Shown in pieces: positions 25,543 to 35,354 of a stretch of DNA of 64,000 nt. The notes below the pieces were generated by a model. That model was given only the letters and a program-made list of their open reading frames with translations. It made no database searches and had not been told where the DNA came from. The DNA comes from Vibrio sp. D404a (lineage in GTDB: Bacteria > Pseudomonadota > Gammaproteobacteria > Enterobacterales > Vibrionaceae), in assembly GCF_030248535.1 (NCBI RefSeq), contig NZ_JAHGAJ010000002.1:124001-188000 (forward strand). The letters run 5' to 3'. Each line of letters begins with the position of its first letter. The first letter of the stretch is position 1. Made by a program: the position numbers and the translations under genes.

Positions 25543-26643
25543 ATGAAAGAGCAAGGAAAGAAAATTATTCATGTCGTTCAACACCTCGCACCCGGTGGGC
25601 TAGAAACATTAACGCTTGATCTGCTTCGTTTAGCGAACCCGAAAGATCAAGTGTTAATCGTCAGCTTAGAAGGCCAGCGTGATACCTCGATCAGCAACTG
25701 GCCAAAACTAGAACAATACCGCTCTCAAATTGTCTTTCTCGACAAAAAACCGGGCGTACAATTCAACGTTCTACTTTCTCTTATTAAAGCCTTCAGCAGC
25801 GTTAAGCCAGACGTGGTTCATACTCACCATATCGGCCCTCTCCTTTATGCCGGCTATGCGGCTCGTCTTTGCGGCGTGCCTTATCGAATTCATACCGAGC
25901 ACGACGCGTGGCACCTTAAAAATGCCAAAAGAAGACGCCTGCAAGCATTAGCACTTCAGTTCGCAAAACCAATGTTGGTCGCAGATGCAGCCAAGGTTTA
26001 TAACCAATTGTGCTCTGCTTTCTCTTATCAAAATATCACGACCATTCGAAACGGCGTTGATTGCGACAAATTCCACCCAACGTCAAAAATCGAAGCTCGC
26101 CGAGAGTTCAATCTTAATCAAGACGATTTTATTGTTGGCTGCGCGGGTCGTCTAGAAGAGGTTAAGGGACAAGACCAACTCATCAAAGCTCTGCCACTCA
26201 TTCCTAAACGCATTAAGATTGCGATTGCTGGTGATGGTTCACAAAGAGAAGCACTTGAGCAACTTGCGAAGAAGCTTAACGTTGCAGATCGAGTGATCTT
26301 TCTGGGTCTAGTAGAGGACATGGTCTCTTTCTACAGCTCACTTGATGTGTTTTGCCTCCCTTCCCGATCAGAAGGGTTACCGCTATCTTCGTTGGAAGCT
26401 CAGGCTTGTAACATTCCCACTGTCGCCATGGATGTCGGTGCAGTAAAAGAAACGCTATGTCCAGTGACGGGACATTTAGTTAAAGCAGGCAATATCCCGC
26501 ACCTAGCGTATGCACTGTTTAAAACCTCGCAAAACGACACTTTGGAAAACTTTTCACACCCTCGTCGCTATGTGGTTGAAAACTTCAACATTAGCGACAT
26601 GGTCGACTCTTATAACAAACTGTCAGAGGAGCGCTACGTATGA
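25543..26643 (+). CDS. sypP: Glycosyltransferase SypP (GT4)
   Basis: The start is ATG 25543 with GCGGAG upstream; the 31 extra codons of the longest frame contain the promoter. The 366-residue GT4 enzyme begins KIIHVVQHLAPGGLETLTLDLL, with the acceptor-domain motif VVHTHHIGPLLYAGYAARLCGVPYRIHTEHD. The donor domain has FIVGCAGRLEEVKGQDQLIKALPL and SRSEGLPLSSLEAQACNIPTVAMDVGAVKE. It is first gene of the sypPQR unit. It overlaps sypQ by 4 bp (ATGA). Confidence 0.87.
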   Translation: MKEQGKKIIHVVQHLAPGGLETLTLDLLRLANPKDQVLIVSLEGQRDTSISNWPKLEQYRSQIVFLDKKPGVQFNVLLSLIKAFSSVKPDVVHTHHIGPLLYAGYAARLCGVPYRIHTEHDAWHLKNAKRRRLQALALQFAKPMLVADAAKVYNQLCSAFSYQNITTIRNGVDCDKFHPTSKIEARREFNLNQDDFIVGCAGRLEEVKGQDQLIKALPLIPKRIKIAIAGDGSQREALEQLAKKLNVADRVIFLGLVEDMVSFYSSLDVFCLPSRSEGLPLSSLEAQACNIPTVAMDVGAVKETLCPVTGHLVKAGNIPHLAYALFKTSQNDTLENFSHPRRYVVENFNISDMVDSYNKLSEERYV

Positions 26644-27827
26644 TGGATGTGGTACTCGCAACCTTATGCTTAATGGCCGGGATGCTTATCGTATATCACC
26701 ATGCAGGTTATCCAATACTGCTTCGTTGGTATGCCAAACGACACCCTAAGAAGCCGGTAAACGAAAGTCAGCGCGCCTACAAAGAAGCTGCTGACGATTG
26801 CACGCTTCCAACGGTTACGATTTTGGTACCTGCGTTCAATGAAGAAGCATGGATTGCAGACAAGATTCGTAACCTAGCCTCACTAGACTACCCAAAAAAC
26901 AAACTCAAAGTCATTATTGCTTGTGACGGCTGTACTGACAAAACCGTTGAAAATGCTCAAATGGCCATTCAAGAAGCGATTTGCTCTGACATCTATTTTG
27001 AGATTCACGACCACAAAACGAACCGCGGCAAAGTTGCGACAGTCAACGAGGAGATGCAGAACATAGACAGCGACATCACTGCGATGAGTGACGTATCAGC
27101 TTTAATCTCGCTAGATGCCCTACTCATTGCGAGCGAACATTTCAAGACCGCTCGTGTAGGTGTCGTCAACGCGACTTACCAGCTTTGCCCAACCGGTAAC
27201 GAAGGTGAAGACGTTTATTGGAAGTATCAAACGGCGGTTAAAGAGCGTGAGGCTGCACTGGGTTCGAGTTTAGGTTCGCATGGCGCTTTCTACCTGTTCA
27301 GAACTCATCTATTCACGCCACTACCAAGCAACACTATCAATGACGATTTCATTCTACCGATGCAGATTGTCAAGCAAGGCTACGTTGCGGATTATGAAAC
27401 TCAAATGGTGGCGTTGGAGCTAGAAGAAACCAATACCAAAGCTGATTTCAAACGCAGACTACGAATCTCAGCGGGCAACATGCAGCAAGCCATTGAGCTG
27501 TTTAGCTTGTTTAGTCCCAAGTTTAAGGGTATCGCATTTGCCTTCTTTTCTGGCAAGGGTCTAAGACTGTTGACGCCATACTTAATGATCATCAGCCTCA
27601 TCTGTTCATTTTTACTACGCGACTACCTACTGTTTAACTTTCTTTTTTGGGCGCAAGTTGCTGTGTATACAGTTGGCATTATTGGACACCTTTTACCAGC
27701 GCAACTTCGCGTTAAACCTGTTTCATTGATTTCTTATCTTGTCGTCGGACACTACGCCAATTTCGTTGGTGGTATCCGTTACTTGATTGGATTAGAGAAC
27801 ACACCTTGGACACGAGTAAATCGTTAA
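26640..27827 (+). CDS. sypQ: GT2-family glycosyltransferase SypQ
   Basis: This 395-residue family GT2 (GT-A) enzyme has an N-terminal membrane span. The catalytic core includes PTVTILVPAFNEEAWIADKIRNLASLDYP, IIACDGCTDKT (nucleotide-binding Asp pair) and ITAMSDVSALISLDAL (DXD-like position). INDDFILPMQIVKQGY carries the general-base aspartates, and RRLRISAGNMQQAIELF resembles the QRxRW-like region of processive synthases. C-terminal spans (LTPYLMIISLICSFLL, FLFWAQVAVYTVGIIGHLLP) suggest a synthase-like membrane enzyme. It overlaps sypP by 4 bp and sits 9 bp before sypR. Confidence 0.86.
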   Translation: MMDVVLATLCLMAGMLIVYHHAGYPILLRWYAKRHPKKPVNESQRAYKEAADDCTLPTVTILVPAFNEEAWIADKIRNLASLDYPKNKLKVIIACDGCTDKTVENAQMAIQEAICSDIYFEIHDHKTNRGKVATVNEEMQNIDSDITAMSDVSALISLDALLIASEHFKTARVGVVNATYQLCPTGNEGEDVYWKYQTAVKEREAALGSSLGSHGAFYLFRTHLFTPLPSNTINDDFILPMQIVKQGYVADYETQMVALELEETNTKADFKRRLRISAGNMQQAIELFSLFSPKFKGIAFAFFSGKGLRLLTPYLMIISLICSFLLRDYLLFNFLFWAQVAVYTVGIIGHLLPAQLRVKPVSLISYLVVGHYANFVGGIRYLIGLENTPWTRVNR

Positions 27828-27836
27828 GGAACAACT

Positions 27837-28490
27837 ATGTTTATTCAAGATCAACAACAAGCGCTATACCAAAACAAAATTTCACGTGCGAAACGTAGCT
27901 TTGATTTCTTCGCTTCTATGATTGCGTTAATCGTGTTCTCGCCTGTTTTCCCTATCATTGCTTTGGCAATTGTCATGACATCGAAGGGGCCAATCTTTTA
28001 CCGTCAACTGCGAGTGGGTAAATCGACCCCAGAGAAGATGGAGATCTTCGAGATTTTGAAGTTTCGTAGCATGTACGAAGATGCCGAACAACGCTCAGGT
28101 GCAGTGTGGGCAACCCAAAACGATCCGCGCATCACGCCAGTAGGTCGCTTTTTAAGAAAAACACGTCTTGATGAATTACCACAGCTATTCAATGTGATTA
28201 AGGGTGATATGTCGCTGATTGGCCCTCGTCCAGAACGTCCAACTTTCTACAACAAGCTAGAGACTGAAATCCCATACTTTGCGGATCGTACCTATGGGGT
28301 AATGCCGGGCATCACGGGACTTGCTCAAGTTAATCAAGGCTACGATACCTGTATTGAAGACGTAAGACGTAAGGTAGGCTTCGACCACAGCTACGCGTTG
28401 AGCCTGTGTTCGATGAAGTCTTGGATCATCGCTGATCTTTCGATTATCAGTAAAACCATCATTGTTATGGTTGACGGTCGCGGCCGTTAA
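27837..28490 (+). CDS. sypR: Undecaprenyl-phosphate sugar-1-phosphate transferase SypR
   Basis: This 217-residue monotopic phosphoglycosyltransferase of the bacterial sugar transferase family starts repeat-unit assembly on undecaprenyl phosphate. After AKRSFDFFASMIALIVFSPVFPIIALAIV (re-entrant membrane helix) come RQLRVG, ILKFRSMYEDAE, RITPVGRFLRKTRLDELPQLFNVIKGDMSLIGPRPERP (catalytic DE pair) and PGITGLAQVNQGY. It lacks the N-terminal membrane region of WbaP and is the minimal catalytic form. It is the last gene of the locus. Confidence 0.88.
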   Translation: MFIQDQQQALYQNKISRAKRSFDFFASMIALIVFSPVFPIIALAIVMTSKGPIFYRQLRVGKSTPEKMEIFEILKFRSMYEDAEQRSGAVWATQNDPRITPVGRFLRKTRLDELPQLFNVIKGDMSLIGPRPERPTFYNKLETEIPYFADRTYGVMPGITGLAQVNQGYDTCIEDVRRKVGFDHSYALSLCSMKSWIIADLSIISKTIIVMVDGRGR

Positions 28491-28532
28491 TCATCGATTC
28501 TTTATAAAAACAAAAAAGAAAAACCAAGCTTT

Positions 28533-28573
28533 CCAAAGTCTAGTGTGTCACTCCATTAGGCTTTGGACTTTTC
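28533..28573 (+). terminator. Likely terminator of the syp locus
   Basis: CCAAAGTCTAGTG (28533-28545) can pair with CATTAGGCTTTGG (28554-28566) as a 13-bp stem with two G-T pairs and an 8-nt loop. ACTTTT follows. It lies 43 bp after the sypR stop. Confidence 0.6.
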
Positions 28574-28646
28574 GAACTTTATTCACGTTATCTCTACTAA
28601 AAACAGTGTACTATATTGAGCTAGTCTCATAACCTCTCCTCCCCGC

Positions 28647-29525
28647 ATGAAAATTGAAGACCTCAAGCTTTTTACCACGGTTGTTGAATTAGGCAGCTTT
28701 ACCGCCGCCGCCAATGCCCTTGACCTACCAAGAGGCAACGTCAGTCGTCGAATCAATGACCTTGAAACATCACTCGGTATTCAGTTGTTCTTTAGAACCA
28801 CTCGTAGCTTGTCGCTAACCCAATCTGGTGAGCTTTACTATAAAGAACTCCTCATCGCACTGAGTGCACTGGAAAAAGCCAACCATGTCGCTTCCAATCT
28901 ATCTGAATTACCCCACGGTAAGATAAAAATAGGTTTGCTGCCAGAAACCAGTGATATCCTGCAATCGACTCTGTTTCGCTTTCAAGATCTCTATCCTGAA
29001 GTTGAACTCGACATTCGTAGCATTAACAACGGCTTTGTGGATATGCATCGTCAAGGCTTAGATATCGCAATGCATGGTGGACGTTTGAGTGATGCAAACC
29101 TTGTCGCGCGTAAACTCATGGATCTTCAGCGTGTGTTCGTAGCAAGCCCCGATTTCATAGCGAAAGAAGGACAACCGACAACCATTAGAGAGTTAGCAAA
29201 CTATCCATTTGTCTGTTTCCGTTGGCCTACTGGAGATGTCGATCAAGAGTGGAACATCACCAACATAACGGTGAAAGTTGAGCCCTCTATCGTAAGTGAC
29301 AGTATCGGGTTTGTGAAAGGTGGTGCGTTACGTCATCGCGGTATTGCGTTATTGCCTGAGCTTTTGGTACGCCAAGAGATAAAAGATGGGACGCTCGTGA
29401 ATCTGTTTCCCAACGATGAACTGCAAGGGGAAGAAGCTTGGTTACTCTATCCACAGCGCAAATCACTTAGTCACGCCTCTCAACTTTTGGTCGACTTTTT
29501 ATTACAAGAGCTACCAAAACTCTGA
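28647..29525 (+). CDS. LysR-family transcriptional regulator
   Basis: This 292-residue regulator has the LysR winged helix-turn-helix at its N-terminus (MKIEDLKLFTTVVELGSFTAAANALDLPRGNVSRRINDLETSLGIQLFFRTTRSLSLT). A periplasmic-binding-like effector domain follows (KIKIGLLPETSDILQSTLFRFQDLYPEVELDIR ... GIALLPELLV). It is co-oriented and 100 bp upstream of the RND efflux genes, so it is the likely local regulator, but it lies in the same direction rather than divergent as is usual for LysR genes. The effector is unknown. CTCTCCTCC-type sequence precedes the ATG. Confidence 0.87.
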   Translation: MKIEDLKLFTTVVELGSFTAAANALDLPRGNVSRRINDLETSLGIQLFFRTTRSLSLTQSGELYYKELLIALSALEKANHVASNLSELPHGKIKIGLLPETSDILQSTLFRFQDLYPEVELDIRSINNGFVDMHRQGLDIAMHGGRLSDANLVARKLMDLQRVFVASPDFIAKEGQPTTIRELANYPFVCFRWPTGDVDQEWNITNITVKVEPSIVSDSIGFVKGGALRHRGIALLPELLVRQEIKDGTLVNLFPNDELQGEEAWLLYPQRKSLSHASQLLVDFLLQELPKL

Positions 29526-29624
29526 TTATTGTCCCGATATTTGCGACAGTGTTTCACGCACAGCCCAGATTATCTAATGAAAAGAGAAAGATAGAATTGC
29601 CCTATAAATTTATAGGAGCAATCC

Positions 29625-30704
29625 ATGAAAACTATTTTTCGCCATTCACTCATCGCAGCCTGTTTACTACCTTTAATCGGCTGCAACGACTCTCAAGCCA
29701 TCGCACCCGTCAAACAACCTCGTCCGATCCAAGTCATCAAGGTTGCTGAGTCAGACCAAAATGCGATTAAGCACTTTACAGGGACGCTACAATCCGCAGA
29801 AAGCGCAGCGGTCGCCTTTCGTGTTCCCGGTACGATTCAGCGTATGTTGGTCAAGACGGGTGATTATGTAGAAAAGGGACAAGCATTAGCATCACTTGAT
29901 CCACACGATTACCAAGTCGCGCTGGAAGAGCTGCAAGCACGTGCATTGGAGGCACATTCGGCACATAAGTTAGCAAAAGCCGAACTCGCTCGTGTAAAAC
30001 AAGCCATTGCCGATGATGCCATCGCCAACGTCAATCTGGACCGTGCGATCAACGGTTACGAGCGCAGTGAAGCCGCTGTAAAGGTGGTTGAGCAAAACAT
30101 CCGCCGAGCTAAAGACACCCTAAGATACACCCAGCTTCGAGCGCCATTCTCAGGTGTGATTGCAGCTTCAAACTTTGACCAGTACGAACAAGTGTTGCCG
30201 GGCGTCGCCGTGTTTACGCTGCATAAGCCTGAGCTTCTAGAAGTAGACATTGACGTACCTGAGAACCTGATTCACCAGTTTAAACCAAACCAAACAGCAG
30301 CCATCTCTTGGTATGGTGACAATGAGTCCGTTGCCGGGAAAGTCACCGAGGTTTCTACCCTGCCTCACCGAATTAAACAAACCTACACCGTTACCTACCA
30401 GTTAGATGGACTCAATGACAGTCTATTGCCGGGTAAAGCGGTGACATTAACCACTCAGCTGAATGATGAAGAGCCTTATCTGTGCGTTCCCTATTCCGCG
30501 ATCGTAAAACCGCATCAGCAAGATGTCGTGTTCACGATTACCAAACAACAGGCCCACGCCGTCCCCGTGACCATTGTTAGTTTCAATCAAGAAAACGCTT
30601 GTGTGGAGTCAAACCTCAGCAAGGGCGACTTTGTAGTGGTCAGCGGCGCGCAATACATCAAGGAAGGCCAACACTTCCCATCGATTCAAATTAAAGACCT
30701 GTAG
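29625..30704 (+). CDS. RND efflux periplasmic adaptor lipoprotein
   Basis: This 359-residue membrane-fusion protein has a lipoprotein signal ending LLPLIGCN (Cys at about residue 20). Order of parts: a lipoyl half-domain (SAAVAFRVPGTIQRMLVKTGDYVEKGQALASLDP), an alpha-helical hairpin (about residues 100-155, ELQARALEAHSAHKLAKAELARVK), the second lipoyl half (TLRYTQLRAPFSGVIAASNFD) and a beta-barrel/membrane-proximal domain. It links the inner-membrane pump to the outer-membrane channel. TAGGAGCAA precedes the ATG. It is first of a three-gene operon. Confidence 0.88.
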   Translation: MKTIFRHSLIAACLLPLIGCNDSQAIAPVKQPRPIQVIKVAESDQNAIKHFTGTLQSAESAAVAFRVPGTIQRMLVKTGDYVEKGQALASLDPHDYQVALEELQARALEAHSAHKLAKAELARVKQAIADDAIANVNLDRAINGYERSEAAVKVVEQNIRRAKDTLRYTQLRAPFSGVIAASNFDQYEQVLPGVAVFTLHKPELLEVDIDVPENLIHQFKPNQTAAISWYGDNESVAGKVTEVSTLPHRIKQTYTVTYQLDGLNDSLLPGKAVTLTTQLNDEEPYLCVPYSAIVKPHQQDVVFTITKQQAHAVPVTIVSFNQENACVESNLSKGDFVVVSGAQYIKEGQHFPSIQIKDL

Positions 30705-30713
30705 GTAGATGTG

Positions 30714-33700
30714 ATGAATTTAGCCGAATTTGCCATTAAGCAACGCACCTTTGTACTCTTCTTTACTGTATTGAGCGTTATTGCAGGCCTCTACTCTTAC
30801 TTTGACTTAGGTAAACTTGAGGACCCAAGCTTCACCGTTAAAACTGCGGTTGTCGTGACGCTCTACCCCGGTGCATCCGCCGAGGAAGTGGAACAACAAG
30901 TCACCGATACCGTCGAGACTAAACTGCAAGAGATCGCGACACTCAATCGACTGCGCTCCCTCTCTCGTCCGGGTATGTCGATGGTATTTATCGACCTCAA
31001 AGAGTCGTTAAACTCGCAAGCTCTGCCTCAAGAGTGGGATCTTTTAAGACGTAAAGTGTCGGACATGAAGTTACTACTCCCTTCAACCGCGCAGATCAGC
31101 GTAGTACAAGATGAGTTTTCTGAAGTTTATGGGATGCTGTTTTCCATCTACAGTCAAGACGCCTCGCCTAATGAACTTCGCCAATACGCAGAAGAGCTAC
31201 AACGTCAAATTAAAACCGTCGATGGCATCAAGAAAGTCGAACTACACGGTGTGCAACCGCGTGTTGTCTACATTGATATTCCTGACGAGCGTTTAGCGCA
31301 ATATGGCCTATCCATCTCGCAGGTTTGGAATCAACTGAATACCCAAAACACTACTTTTGACGCAGGGCGATTTGCCACAAGCAACGAACGTATTCGAATC
31401 GAGCAATCAAGTGAGTTTTCCTCGATTGAAGACATCAAAAACTTGATGCTAAAAGGCGGTGTGAGTGAACTGGGGACAGGACTGATCCGCCTTGGTGACA
31501 TTGCCGATATCACTATGGGGTATCAAGAGCCCGCGATGACCGAGAACCGCTACAATGGCGTACCTGCCGTCACGCTTGCGATGAGCCCTGTTTCTGGTGT
31601 CAACGTTGTATCACTTGGTGATGATATCAATAGAATTGTCTCTGACTTTCAAAAGACATTGCCGCTTGGTGTAGAAATCGCCACAGTCGCTAACCAGCCT
31701 AACGAAGTTCAGAAATCGATCGACAATTTCGTGAGTAATCTCCTAGAGAGTGTTGCGATTGTATTTATTGTTTTATCTATCTTCATGGGTATCAAAAGCG
31801 CAACCATCGTCGGCTCCAGTTTATTACTGACGATATTGCTGACCCTAATCTACATGAATTTAGCGAGCATTGATCTACACCGCGTATCGCTAGGTACCTT
31901 CATTCTTGCATTAGGTATGCTGGTTGATAACGCTATTGTGATTACCGACATGATGATCGCTAAAATCAACCGTGGCATTGATAGAACCCAAGCTGCGATT
32001 GAATCTGTCAAAGAGACAGCGACACCTCTGCTCGGTGCAACAGTCATAGCAATCATGGGTGCAAGCCCGGTTATTTTCTCAAAAACGGATGCTGCTGAGT
32101 TTGCGGGTTCGGTATTCCTGATCATCGCATCGTCTCTACTACTATCTTGGTTCGTGGCTATGACCTTCACCGCATTAATGTGTTGGATGTTCATCAAACC
32201 TAGTCAAAAACAAGAACAAACTAAGGAGAGCCTGTACCGCAAGAACGTGAATTGGACTGTCGACAACCCGATCAAAGCTTTGAGCACGTTACTACCACTT
32301 ATCGCTGTGACTGCGTTGGCGATTCCTCATATCGCAATCAACTTCATTCCGCAGGCCGACCGCCCTATTCTATTTCTAGATTATTGGCTACCTAATGGCG
32401 CCAAAGTCGAACAAACGTCTAATGATATGAAAAAGATCGAATCATGGTTATTAGACCAACCTGAGGTAGTCGACCTATCAATTTACGTCGGCGCTGGTGC
32501 ACCTCGTTTTTCAGTGACGATTGAACCAGAACCATTTGATCCGGCTTACGGACAAATCTTAATCAACGCAACAGATTATGAATCACTTAGTCAGCTAATT
32601 GCGCGCGGAGACAAATGGCTCGCAGAGACCTTCCCCGAAGCAGACCCAAGGTTTCGCGGTTTGAAACTCGCAACTGCAGATAAATTCAGTGTCGAAGCAC
32701 GTTTTTCTGGCCCAGACATCGAAGTGCTACATCAGTTATCAAACCAAGCCAAGTCAATCTTAGACGCTCATCCAGATACAAAATACGTGCGTGATGATTG
32801 GAGACAGCAGAGCAAAGTGTTGCAACCTATCATCAATCAAGAAAAGAGCCGTCAAGCGGGTATCAACCGCGCCGACATTGCATTCGCACTTAAACGCGCA
32901 TCAGAGGGGATGCCAATTGGTCGCATGAACTTGAATGATGAACTTGTGACCATTCAAGTGCGTGGTGTTGACCGCTCTCTTGAGTCACTGGAAACCTTGC
33001 CAGTCAATTCACTGCTTGGACTGCACAGCGTGCCACTTGGTCAGGTTATCGATGGTTTTGAGTTAACCAGTGAAGAGACCATGATCTGGCGTCGAGACCG
33101 CGTTAAGACTATCACAGCTCAAGCAGGTGTTGGCCGATACACAACGCCAGCGGCAGTGAGAAATGACGTTAAAGCACAAATTGAAGCCATTGAATTACCA
33201 GCAGGTTACCAGCTTGAATGGGGTGGCGAATACTACGATGAACACAAAGCGGTTAGCGACATTCTAAAACAGCTTCCAAAAGCGATGTTGCTGATGGTGA
33301 TCATCTTGGTGGCCATGTTTAACGGTTTCAAACAACCGGTGATTATTCTAACCACCCTTCCCTTGGCGGCAACAGGTGCAACCTTTAGCTTGCTGCTATT
33401 GGATAAGCCCTTTGGTTTCATGGCATTGATTGGTGCGGTCACCTTAACAGGTATGATCATCAAAAATGGCATCGTACTTATGGACCAAATTGAGCTAGAG
33501 CGCAGTAACGGTCGTTCGCTATCGGATTCCATTAAAGAAGCAACCGTAAATCGCACTATGGCAATTTCTATGGGTGCATTAACTACCGCACTCGGCATGA
33601 TTCCGCTACTTACAGACTTACTGTTTGACCAGATGGCGGCGACCATCATTGGTGGGCTAGCAGCGGCAACTGTACTGTCACTGTTTGTAATGCCAGCGCT

Positions 33701-33779
33701 GTACAAGATCTTTTATCGAACTCAAGAGACTCGCTCTTTCTCACAAGAAAACGCATCTCTTTCTGAAGCTAAGCAATAA
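30714..33779 (+). CDS. RND efflux pump, inner-membrane permease
   Basis: This protein has 1021 residues from ATG 30714 (an in-frame GTG lies three bases upstream). It has the usual RND layout: TM1 (FVLFFTVLSVIAGLYSYF), first large periplasmic loop, TM2-6 with LGMLVDNAIVITDMMIAKI carrying the proton-relay aspartates, second loop, and the TM8-12 bundle (VIIVLVAMFNGFKQPVIILTTLPL). It uses the proton-motive force to expel amphiphiles. The sequence looks nearer to the shorter VexH/MexD-like group of Vibrio pumps than to AcrB, but I cannot name the orthologue. It starts 9 bp after the adaptor gene. Confidence 0.88.
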   Translation: MNLAEFAIKQRTFVLFFTVLSVIAGLYSYFDLGKLEDPSFTVKTAVVVTLYPGASAEEVEQQVTDTVETKLQEIATLNRLRSLSRPGMSMVFIDLKESLNSQALPQEWDLLRRKVSDMKLLLPSTAQISVVQDEFSEVYGMLFSIYSQDASPNELRQYAEELQRQIKTVDGIKKVELHGVQPRVVYIDIPDERLAQYGLSISQVWNQLNTQNTTFDAGRFATSNERIRIEQSSEFSSIEDIKNLMLKGGVSELGTGLIRLGDIADITMGYQEPAMTENRYNGVPAVTLAMSPVSGVNVVSLGDDINRIVSDFQKTLPLGVEIATVANQPNEVQKSIDNFVSNLLESVAIVFIVLSIFMGIKSATIVGSSLLLTILLTLIYMNLASIDLHRVSLGTFILALGMLVDNAIVITDMMIAKINRGIDRTQAAIESVKETATPLLGATVIAIMGASPVIFSKTDAAEFAGSVFLIIASSLLLSWFVAMTFTALMCWMFIKPSQKQEQTKESLYRKNVNWTVDNPIKALSTLLPLIAVTALAIPHIAINFIPQADRPILFLDYWLPNGAKVEQTSNDMKKIESWLLDQPEVVDLSIYVGAGAPRFSVTIEPEPFDPAYGQILINATDYESLSQLIARGDKWLAETFPEADPRFRGLKLATADKFSVEARFSGPDIEVLHQLSNQAKSILDAHPDTKYVRDDWRQQSKVLQPIINQEKSRQAGINRADIAFALKRASEGMPIGRMNLNDELVTIQVRGVDRSLESLETLPVNSLLGLHSVPLGQVIDGFELTSEETMIWRRDRVKTITAQAGVGRYTTPAAVRNDVKAQIEAIELPAGYQLEWGGEYYDEHKAVSDILKQLPKAMLLMVIILVAMFNGFKQPVIILTTLPLAATGATFSLLLLDKPFGFMALIGAVTLTGMIIKNGIVLMDQIELERSNGRSLSDSIKEATVNRTMAISMGALTTALGMIPLLTDLLFDQMAATIIGGLAAATVLSLFVMPALYKIFYRTQETRSFSQENASLSEAKQ

Positions 33780-33787
33780 GGAGCGCC

Positions 33788-35311
33788 ATGATGTCTTTCT
33801 ATACAACAAAACCATGGAATCTAACACCAGTCGCGCTCTCTTTGTTGTTGGCTGGTTGTGCAGTCGGTCCAGATTATCAAGCGCCACAAACGACAATGGC
33901 CGAAACGTATCTCTATTCAGAAGATAGCCAACAAGTAACGCAACCACACTGGTGGCTACAACTGAATGACCCAGTTTTAAACCAACTGGTTACTCAGCTA
34001 CAAAGCGACAACACCACGCTTAAAGTGGCGGCTGAGCGCATCAAAATGGCTAACTCTTATAAGAGTGTGGTGGAGTCATTCAAAGTGCCCACCGTTAACA
34101 TCGGTGCGGGTTATTACAACTATCAGCTTAGTGAGAACGACTCACTGCTAGGACCTGTGTTTGGTGCATCAGATGCCGTCGAGTCTGCTACGGGCATGTC
34201 ACTGCTTGAGGCGCAACATGATGGTGGTTTTCTTGGTGCCAGCATCGCATGGGAAGCGGATCTCTTCGGACGAATAGACCGCCAAGCAGAAGCGGCAGCG
34301 ATTCGAGTCGAACAAGCCGAGATATTGCAATCAGGATTAAATACTCTGCTGACAGCCGATCTTATTCATAATTACCTGCAATATCGAGGAGCCCAAGAAC
34401 GAAAAGCAATCGCTTTAGAGAACATCGAAGATCAAAAACAGACACTAGACTTAGTCGAGAAAGTTGTTCGCAGTGGCTATGGTTCAGAGCTCGATTTGGC
34501 ACAAGCTAAAGCGATGCTCGCAGCGACACAGTCCATCACGCCTCAACTTGAGATCGCAGAGCAGGTCCACAAGCATAGAATGGCCGTTCTTTTAGGCACT
34601 TCCCTAACCGAACTAGAAATTCAACTGCAAGACGACTTCACCTTACCAAGACTTAAAGGTGTTATCCCTACCGGGCTTCCATCTGAATTGTTGACGCGAC
34701 GTCCAGATATTCAAATTGCCGAACGTGAGATGGCAGCAATTAACGAAGAGCTTGGGGCAAGTATCGCTAACCGCTATCCAAAGTTCTTCCTGACCGGGAC
34801 GCCAGGCGTTACCGCTGGAAGTTTTGATGACCTATTCAGCAGCGACTCCTTTGGCTGGGCAGCGTCCGCAGGGATAAGCTGGAATGTCTTCGATGGTGGA
34901 CGCGGTGAAGCACTGGTAGAGATGAATGAAGCACGATTTAAATCTGCCGCATTGAACTATCAACACGCTGTTGATAGCGCATTTGTAGAGGTAGATTCAA
35001 CGCTGTTTGCTTATGGAAGAAGCCAACAAAATCAGCAACGTATTGACGAAGCAACTCTCGCCGTTGATAAAGCGGTAAGCAAAGCAAAGTCGCTCTACAA
35101 AGCAGGACTTGTTGACTACCTAGCCGTACTCGATGCGCAGCGCCAACAAAAGATGATGCAAGACACACAAGTCGCCGCCAAACTACAAACGGCCAACACC
35201 GCGATTGCTGTCTATAAATCACTTGGTGGTGATTGGAAAGTCGCGACGGATAAACCAAAGGTAGAAAGTCAATCAACTATTAATACTCTTGAACTCGCAG
35301 CCAACAATTAA
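33788..35311 (+). CDS. RND efflux outer-membrane factor (NodT/OprM family lipoprotein)
   Basis: This 507-residue TolC-like outer-membrane factor has a lipobox (ALSLLLAGCAVGPDYQAP, the NodT-family start). Two repeats of the OEP domain follow: the WELNDPVLNQLV-like start WWLQLNDPVLNQLVTQL, IAWEADLFGRIDRQAEAAAIRVEQAE, LPSELLTRRPDIQIAEREMAAINEELGASIANRYPKF and ISWNVFDGGRGEALVEMNEARFKSAALNYQ. It forms the exit channel of the pump. AAGGAG lies 4 bp before the first ATG and 7 bp before the second (33791), so either may be used. A terminator follows. Confidence 0.88.
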   Translation: MMSFYTTKPWNLTPVALSLLLAGCAVGPDYQAPQTTMAETYLYSEDSQQVTQPHWWLQLNDPVLNQLVTQLQSDNTTLKVAAERIKMANSYKSVVESFKVPTVNIGAGYYNYQLSENDSLLGPVFGASDAVESATGMSLLEAQHDGGFLGASIAWEADLFGRIDRQAEAAAIRVEQAEILQSGLNTLLTADLIHNYLQYRGAQERKAIALENIEDQKQTLDLVEKVVRSGYGSELDLAQAKAMLAATQSITPQLEIAEQVHKHRMAVLLGTSLTELEIQLQDDFTLPRLKGVIPTGLPSELLTRRPDIQIAEREMAAINEELGASIANRYPKFFLTGTPGVTAGSFDDLFSSDSFGWAASAGISWNVFDGGRGEALVEMNEARFKSAALNYQHAVDSAFVEVDSTLFAYGRSQQNQQRIDEATLAVDKAVSKAKSLYKAGLVDYLAVLDAQRQQKMMQDTQVAAKLQTANTAIAVYKSLGGDWKVATDKPKVESQSTINTLELAANN

Positions 35312-35322
35312 TCGCAACTCAA

Positions 35323-35354
35323 AAAAATACCGCCTAGCATTAGGCGGTATTTTT
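35323..35354. terminator. Bidirectional intrinsic terminator
   Basis: AAAAATACCGCCTA (35323-35336) pairs perfectly with TAGGCGGTATTTTT (35341-35354) around a GCAT loop. It serves the efflux operon on the plus strand and the acetyltransferase gene on the minus strand. Confidence 0.9.
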
